NCBI GenBank assembly: GCA_964530075.1
Contig: CAZGXU010000064.1
Coordinates: 1 to 9,018, forward strand
DNA length: 9,018 nt
Direction of reading: 5' to 3'
Source: JANQEA01 sp964530075
GTDB lineage: Bacteria; Bipolaricaulota; Bipolaricaulia; UBA7950; UBA9294
Part shown: positions 4,787 to 9,018 of the stretch, piece by piece
Layout of the letters: the number at the start of each line of letters is the position of its first letter
How positions within the stretch are numbered: the stretch's first letter is position 1
The notes under the pieces: model-generated
Databases searched by the model: none
The model's input: only the letters and a program-made list of their open reading frames with translations
Told to the model about the DNA's origin: nothing
Program-made: the position numbers and the translations under genes

Positions 4787-5620
4787 ATGACACTCCGAAG
4801 TCGCAGGCAGGTCGTTGTCGCCTGGCTGCTCGCCATCGGGCTGCTGAGCGCGGGGTTCGCTGCTCACGCGGCGGACGTGACGTTTGTCGGTTCGACGACG
4901 GTTCTCCCGATCGCTCAGGCGGTCGCTGAGGCCCTCGCGGGCCAGTACGACATCGAGGTGGCGGGTGGTGGATCGAGCGTCGGCGTGGCCTCGCTGATCG
5001 ATGGGACGACCGACATCGGGGATCACTCCCGCACGATCAAGAGCTCGGAATACGAGAAGGCCGTCGCGGCCGGCGTGTTCCCGTTCACGTTCCACATCGC
5101 CAACGACGCGATCGCGGTGATCGTTCACAAGGACAACCCGATTCAGGATCTCACGCTCGAGCAGCTGAAGGACATCTATCAGGCCAAGTACGCGAACTGG
5201 AGTCAGCTCGGCTGGAACGACGGCGGTTCGATCGTCCCCGTCGGCCGGGACAGCTCCTCGGGGACGTTCGAGACGTGGGAGATCCTCGTGATGGGCGGTG
5301 AAGAGCCCGACCCGTCCGTTCTCGCCCTCGCGTCGAACGCCGACGTGGCGGCCGAGGTCGCGAACAACCCGAACGCGATCGGCTACGTGGGACTCGCCTA
5401 CGTCAAGGACATGCTGCACAACAAGCTGACCGTCGGCGGCAAGGAAGCGACGCTCGCCACGGCGATCAACTACACCTACCCGATCGCCCGCCCGCTGTTC
5501 ATGTCGACGAACGGCTTCCCCGGTCCGGGTCCGGTGCTCGACGTCATCCTGTTCGTCCTGTCGGACGCCGGCCAGATACTGGTCCAGGAGGTCGGGTACG
5601 CGCCGATCCGCGAGCTGTAG
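4787..5620 (+). CDS. pstS: Periplasmic phosphate-binding protein PstS
   Basis: 277 aa, the short PstS type. It captures phosphate and delivers it to the PstCA channel. Residues 1-28 are a signal peptide (basic MTLRSRRQ, hydrophobic core, AHA before ADVTF) with no lipobox, implying export to a periplasm. Phosphate-site motifs are present: GSTTVLP (35-41), GGGSSVG (60-66), DIGDHSR (76-82) and GRDSSSGT (153-160). GYVGLAYV (199-206) is also typical. DIGDHSR has Asp-His where many relatives have small or hydrophobic residues next to the ligand Ser. The start has AGGAGG 11 nt upstream. It is followed after 153 bp by pstCAB, which has its own promoter. Confidence 0.93.
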   Translation: MTLRSRRQVVVAWLLAIGLLSAGFAAHAADVTFVGSTTVLPIAQAVAEALAGQYDIEVAGGGSSVGVASLIDGTTDIGDHSRTIKSSEYEKAVAAGVFPFTFHIANDAIAVIVHKDNPIQDLTLEQLKDIYQAKYANWSQLGWNDGGSIVPVGRDSSSGTFETWEILVMGGEEPDPSVLALASNADVAAEVANNPNAIGYVGLAYVKDMLHNKLTVGGKEATLATAINYTYPIARPLFMSTNGFPGPGPVLDVILFVLSDAGQILVQEVGYAPIREL

Positions 5621-5657
5621 AGCGCCTCGGCGGTCTGAAACTGAGGATCCACTAGAT

Positions 5658-5687
5658 CGGCTGGCCGGCTCCCTCACCGGCCAGCCG
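5658..5687 (+). terminator. Strong stem-loop between pstS and pstC (partial terminator or mRNA-stabilising hairpin)
   Basis: CGGCTGGCCGG (5658-5668) and CCGGCCAGCCG (5677-5687) form a perfect 11-bp stem with an 8-nt loop, 37 nt after the pstS stop. The sequence after it (TACGTATTCGG) is not T-rich, so it is not a standard intrinsic terminator. Such hairpins after a binding-protein gene commonly protect its mRNA or limit read-through, giving more PstS than permease. Confidence 0.55.
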
Positions 5688-5713
5688 TACGTATTCGGAG
5701 ATCGAGAATGTTT

Positions 5714-5741
5714 TTGCATGATCTGCCGATTTGACTATAAT
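5714..5741 (+). promoter_or_regulatory. Candidate pstCAB promoter
   Basis: TTGCAT (5714-5719), 16 bp, then a perfect TATAAT (5736-5741). The start near 5748 gives a leader of about 26 nt with ATATATAG (5753-5760) and GGAGG (5764-5768). The -35 hexamer is identical to that of pstS. A second overlapping pair, TTGACT (5731-5736) and TATATA (5754-5759) with a 17-bp spacer, is possible. Confidence 0.65.
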
Positions 5742-5747
5742 TGTCAA
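5731..5747. repeat. Operator-like inverted repeat around the pstC -10
   Basis: TTGAC (5731-5735) and GTCAA (5743-5747) flank TATAATT, so the -10 hexamer sits inside the dyad. A protein bound here would block RNA polymerase. Confidence 0.4.
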
Positions 5748-5773
5748 TCACGATATATAGTCCGGAGGCGCTG

Positions 5774-6744
5774 GTGAAGCAGAGACGCAGACTCCCTCGA
5801 GCCGGGGCGCTTCCGATCGACATCCGTCCGCTCCGCCAAGCCGGCTGGCNNNNNNNNNNCGGGGCCATCAAGATCCTCCGGAGCGATGGGACCGCCCGGC
5901 CTTCGCCGCGATCGCGAGCGTCTCGCTGGTTGCGCTCGGGCTGATCGTCTTCTTCATCTTCCGCGAGGCGGTCCCGCTCTTCCGGACGATCCCGTTCTCG
6001 AACTTCTTCGGCACGAAGTGGTTCCCGACGATCGAGCCGTACAGCTTCGGCATCGTGCCGTTGCTCGCCGGATCCGGGTTGGTCACGTTCGGCGCCCTCG
6101 TCGTCGCGATCCCGCTCGGTTTCGGAGCGGCGATCTTCATCGCAGAGATCGCGCCGAGGCTCGTCAAGGACGCCGCCAAGTCGGTCGTCGAGCTGCTCGC
6201 CGGGATCCCGTCGGTCGTCTACGGGTTCTTCGGCCTGATGGTCGTGGCGCCGTTCCTGCAGCAGGTCTTCCACATTCCGTATCGGAGGACGGCGTTCGTC
6301 GCGTCGGCCATCCTCGGGATCATGGCGCTGCCGACGGTCGCCAGCCTGGCGGAGGACGCGCTGACCGCCGTGCCGAACTCGTATCGAGAAGCGTCGATGG
6401 CCGCCGGAGCAAGCAAGTGGCAGACGATCTGGAGGGTGACGTTCCCGGCCGCCTTCTCCGGCCTGATGGGCGCGGCGATCCTGGGCATGGGAGGCGCGTT
6501 CGTAGAGACGATGGCTGTCCTGATGCGGTCGGGCATCTCGGCACAGATCGTCGCTTCGTACTTCAAGCCGGTTCGAACGCTGACGGCGACGATCGCGATG
6601 GAGATGGCGGATACCCCGTTCGGGAGCGAGCACTACCACGCGCTTTTCGGGATCGGTGCGGTGCTGCTGCTGATCACACTGGCGATGAACTGGGCCGCGG
6701 AGTGGTTCCGCGGCCGGGTGGCGAGGAAGCACGGTCTCTCGTGA
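5774..6744 (+). CDS. pstC: Phosphate ABC transporter permease PstC, interrupted by an assembly gap
   Basis: Inner-membrane permease that pairs with PstA. The GTG at 5774 follows GGAGG by 5 nt and opens V/M-KQRRRLPRAGALPIDIRPL. Ten Ns (5850-5859) follow. After them the PstC frame is RGHQDPPERWDRPAF and then a first membrane helix (AAIASVSLVALGLIVFFIF). The two sides are in different frames, so the true gap length is not 10 or the start lies elsewhere. The post-gap frame has no start codon before the gap, only a TAG at 5758. The rest is intact: GIPSVVYGFFGL, then the EAA loop that contacts PstB (EASMAAGASKWQTIWRVTFP). The helix motif usually reading GRAxGET is GGAFVET here, with the Arg codon replaced by Gly (6493-6495). 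The stop overlaps the pstA start. Confidence 0.88.
5850..5859. other. Assembly gap (ten Ns)
   Basis: Unknown bases inside the N-terminal coding region of pstC. The reading frames on each side do not match across exactly ten bases, so this is likely a placeholder length. Confidence 0.97.
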
Positions 6745-7631
6745 TCGCGAAGCTCGGGAAGGATCGAGGGAAGCGGGAAACGGCGCAAGCGATCGCCTTC
6801 TCCGTGCTGACGCTTGCCAGCCTCGTCGCGTTCTTCGCTCTTGCGCTGATCCTCTACATCATCATCTCCAAGGGCGTCGGGGCGCTCAGCTGGGAGTTCC
6901 TGTCGCAGCTCCCGCGCAAAGGGATGACCGAGGGCTGGATCTACCCGATGATACTCGGCAGCTTCTACCTGACCGCGGGGGCGCTCGTCTCGGCGCTGCC
7001 GTTCGGGATCGCCAGTGCGATCTGGCTGGCAGAGTACGCCGGTGGCGGGCTGTGGGTGCGGACCATCCGAATCGGCGTCAACACGCTCGCCGGCGTCCCG
7101 TCGATCGTCTTCGGGCTGCTCGGCCTGGCGTTCTTCGTCAACGTGCTCGGCTTGGGCGCGTCGCTGTTGTCGGGGGCGTTCACGCTCGGAGTGCTGATCC
7201 TCCCGATCCTGATCCGTGCGTCCGAAGAGGCGCTCCGGGCGGTGCCGAACGAGTTCCGCGAGGGCGCGTTGGCGCTCGGAGCGACGCGGTGGCGCGCGGT
7301 CCGAACGGTCGTCCTGCCGACGGCGATTCCGGGGATCATGACCGGTGCGATCCTCGGGATCGGACGCGCAATCGGCGAGACGGCGCCGATTCTGTTCACG
7401 GCCGCGGCGATCTACAAGACGAGGCTGCCCGACACGCTGTACGAGACGCTGACGTCGAGGACGATGGCCCTGCCGACCCACATCTTCTACATGGCGACGG
7501 AGAACCCGCGAGGCTGGGAGGCGAAGGATCTGCAGTTCGGGGCGGCTCTCGTCCTTCTCGGCCTCGTGTTGATCATGAACCTCGGCGCGGTGACTTGGAG
7601 AGCAAGGGTCCGAAGGAGGAAGGAATGGTAG
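6741..7631 (+). CDS. pstA: Phosphate ABC transporter permease PstA
   Basis: 296 aa, the usual length. It forms the phosphate channel with PstC. The N-terminus is a short basic cytoplasmic stretch followed by a membrane helix (about residues 17-42). Later helices include PMILGSFYLTAGALVSALPFG and NTLAGVPSIVFGLLGLAFFV. The EAA loop reads EFREGALALGATRWRAVRTV, and the GRAIGET motif is intact, with Arg209. The GTG start (6741) overlaps the pstC stop as GTGA. Its only ribosome binding site is a distant GAGGAA 12 nt upstream, so translation probably depends on coupling. The C-terminus overlaps pstB by 7 bp. Confidence 0.93.
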   Translation: MIAKLGKDRGKRETAQAIAFSVLTLASLVAFFALALILYIIISKGVGALSWEFLSQLPRKGMTEGWIYPMILGSFYLTAGALVSALPFGIASAIWLAEYAGGGLWVRTIRIGVNTLAGVPSIVFGLLGLAFFVNVLGLGASLLSGAFTLGVLILPILIRASEEALRAVPNEFREGALALGATRWRAVRTVVLPTAIPGIMTGAILGIGRAIGETAPILFTAAAIYKTRLPDTLYETLTSRTMALPTHIFYMATENPRGWEAKDLQFGAALVLLGLVLIMNLGAVTWRARVRRRKEW

Positions 7632-8449
7632 ACGCGACGAAGGAAAGCACCAGGACGGAACTCTCGACGCGCGAATGGATCCGGCGCAACTTCGACGGCC
7701 GACCGATCATCGAGACGGAGGACCTCAGCTTCTACTACGGCAAGGACCGTGCGCTGCGGGGGATCTCCCTCTCGGTTCCCCTCGACGGCGTCACCGCGAT
7801 CATGGAGCCGTCCGGGTGCGGGAAGAGCACGCTCCTGCGGGCGTTCAACCGAATGTACGAGCTCTACCACGGGGCCCGGGCCGAGGGTCGGGTCACGTTT
7901 CTCGGCCAGGATCTGCTCAAGGCCGATCCCGTCGCGCTCCGGCGACACATCGGGATGGTCTTCCAGCGCCCGAACCCGTTCCCGAAATCGATCTTCGAGA
8001 ACGTCGCCTACGGGCCGAGAGTCCACGGCATGCGAAAGCGAAGCGCGCTGAAGGAGATCGTCGAGTCGAGCCTCCACCGAGCCGCGCTGTGGGACGAAGT
8101 CAAGGACCGGCTCAAGGACAGCGCGTTCTCCCTCTCCGGCGGGCAACAACAGCGGCTGTGCATCGCGCGCGCCCTCGCCGTGCGCCCGGAGGTCCTCCTG
8201 ATGGACGAGCCCTGCTCGGCGCTCGATCCGAAGGCGACCGACAAGATCGAGGAGACGACCCGGGAACTGGCCGAGGAGCTGACGGTCGTCATCGTCACCC
8301 ACAACCTCCAACAGGCCGGGCGGGTGAGCGACAACGTCGCCGTCCTCCTCGCCGGCGGAGAGCTGGCCGAGTTCGGGCCAACGAGGTCGGTGTTCGAGAA
8401 CCCGCAGGACGAGCGGGTCGCCGATTACCTGTGCGGGCGGTTCGGGTAG
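7625..8449 (+). CDS. pstB: Phosphate ABC transporter ATP-binding protein PstB, altered Walker A
   Basis: 274 aa. ATPase that drives PstCA. Motifs in order: A-loop Tyr38; Walker A at 61-69 (EPSGCGKST); Q-loop Gln114 in FQRPNPFP; signature LSGGQQQR (170-177); Walker B VLLMDEP (190-196); D-loop SALD; H-loop His226 in THN. PstB-type features such as RPNPFPKSIFENVAYGPR support the subfamily over other ABC ATPases. The first Walker A residue is Glu61 (GAG, 7805-7807) where Gly is near-universal; the catalytic Lys67 and Ser68 remain. About 25 residues precede the core domain. The ATG follows AAGGAGG by 5 nt inside the end of pstA. No phoU follows; the next gene is convergent. Confidence 0.94.
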   Translation: MVDATKESTRTELSTREWIRRNFDGRPIIETEDLSFYYGKDRALRGISLSVPLDGVTAIMEPSGCGKSTLLRAFNRMYELYHGARAEGRVTFLGQDLLKADPVALRRHIGMVFQRPNPFPKSIFENVAYGPRVHGMRKRSALKEIVESSLHRAALWDEVKDRLKDSAFSLSGGQQQRLCIARALAVRPEVLLMDEPCSALDPKATDKIEETTRELAEELTVVIVTHNLQQAGRVSDNVAVLLAGGELAEFGPTRSVFENPQDERVADYLCGRFG

Positions 8450-8563
8450 CCGGATCGCGCGGCGACTCATTCGACGGAGTGCCGAACGCCGTGCTGGATC
8501 GTGCGACCCCGAGGACGGACGGCTCTGCCCGACCCGCTCACCCAGCGTGTTACGTCGCCTCCT

Positions 8564-8992
8564 TCACTTCGATGTGGAAACGTCCGGCGCTCCGAACGTC
8601 CCCTCGATCCAGCGGTCGATTTCGTCCCGGACGCGCCGGAAGGCGGCGAGGATCCTCTCGTCGGAGCCAGCGGCGGCGGGATCCTCGAAACCGCGGTGGA
8701 TCCGTCTCTTGGCGCCGGGGAAGACAGGGCACGTCTCCCGGGCCGAGTCGCACGTCGTGACGACCACGCCGAACTCCCGGCCGAGGTACTCGTCCACGTG
8801 CTTCGAGATCTGACCGGAGATGTCCACCCCGAGCTCGCGTATCACGCGAATTGCCCAAGGGTTGACTCTGGAGGGTGCGGTCCCCGCGCTGAATGCGTCG
8901 TACGCCGATCCGAATCGGCGGCGGAGCAGGCCCTCGGCCATCTGGGAGCGGCAGGAGTTGTGGGTACAGACGAACAACACGCGCTGCGTCAC
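8564..8992 (-). CDS. arsC: Arsenate reductase, thioredoxin-coupled low-molecular-weight phosphatase type
   Basis: 142 aa from the GTG at 8992-8990, chosen because GAGGGG lies 6 nt upstream and because it places the catalytic Cys near residue 10. A TTG at 9010 would add six residues. The enzyme reduces arsenate to arsenite in the cytoplasm. Residues 9-16 are the CX5RS phosphate loop (CTHNSCRS). Cys81 and Cys88, in TTCDSARETCPVFPG, match the Cys pair of the S. aureus ArsC triad (Cys10/82/89). GFEDPA near residues 101-106 is also typical. An extra Cys14 sits inside the loop. A plain tyrosine phosphatase would lack the Cys pair. It converges on pstB; the 114 bp between them hold no clear terminator. 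Its upstream neighbours lie outside the window. Confidence 0.9.
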   Translation of the reverse strand: MTQRVLFVCTHNSCRSQMAEGLLRRRFGSAYDAFSAGTAPSRVNPWAIRVIRELGVDISGQISKHVDEYLGREFGVVVTTCDSARETCPVFPGAKRRIHRGFEDPAAAGSDERILAAFRRVRDEIDRWIEGTFGAPDVSTSK

Positions 8993-9018
8993 GCGGATCC
9001 CCTCGCCCAAATCTCAGA

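Noticed and set aside
4440..4793. Minus-strand ORF of 117 codons across the pstS promoter region
   Set aside because: It runs over promoters and AT-rich sequence, has no ribosome binding site and no coding bias.
5886..6740. Long plus-strand frame that runs into pstA
   Set aside because: Before 6741 it is Arg/Gly-rich out-of-frame reading of pstC; pstA proper starts at the GTG overlapping the pstC stop.
7052..7624. Upstream extension of the pstB frame inside pstA
   Set aside because: It is an out-of-frame reading of pstA; the ATG at 7625 has a strong ribosome binding site and gives the normal PstB length.
1..9018. CRISPR array, insertion sequence, phage or toxin-antitoxin system
   Set aside because: No regularly spaced repeats, transposase, integrase or recognisable toxin pair; the repeats found are single regulatory-scale dyads.

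Overview
The window looks like chromosomal DNA from a high-GC bacterium, probably diderm. The coding frames strongly prefer G or C at the third position. PstS carries an ordinary secretory signal rather than a lipobox, which fits a periplasm. A run of ten Ns, plus an apparent single-base frameshift elsewhere, suggests a draft or metagenome assembly. No rRNA, tRNA, CRISPR array, transposase or integrase was seen, and I cannot name the lineage.

Left part (1-1500), leftward genes. The window opens inside a flavoprotein disulfide-oxidoreductase-like gene (start at 365) whose redox motif has Ser in place of the second Cys. Upstream lies a compact small-gene transcription unit. It has a consensus sigma-70 promoter (TTGACA, 16 bp, TATAAT; 1493-1466), a nearly leaderless 33-codon ORF (1455-1354), a long hairpin (1286-1323) and a 16-bp palindrome. 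These are followed by an 81-aa ORF with a strong ribosome binding site (1218-973) and a 110-aa protein overlapping it by 4 bp (976-644). The 110-aa protein resembles MoaD/ThiS beta-grasp proteins but lacks the C-terminal Gly-Gly. This unit is the least ordinary part of the window.

Middle (1575-4459). A long two-domain SppA peptidase runs rightward (1575-3266). Converging on it are a small secreted lipoprotein with a four-cysteine cluster (3954-3349) and, upstream of that, a split-barrel FMN-binding (PNPOx-like) gene broken by one frameshift (4459-4029).

Right part (4460-8449). This is a complete high-affinity phosphate ABC transporter: pstS, then pstC, pstA and pstB overlapping each other. 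pstS and pstC each have their own promoter. The two promoter-leader regions share the same layout, with TTTGCAT as the -35, an AT-rich -10, and ATATATAG just before the ribosome binding site. A perfect 11-bp hairpin separates pstS from pstC. PstB has Glu in place of the first Walker A Gly, and PstC has lost the Arg of the GRAxGET motif. phoU does not follow.

Right end (8564-8992, leftward). A thioredoxin-type arsenate reductase (arsC family) converges on pstB. Arsenate enters cells through phosphate transporters, so the adjacency makes physiological sense, but no shared regulation is visible.
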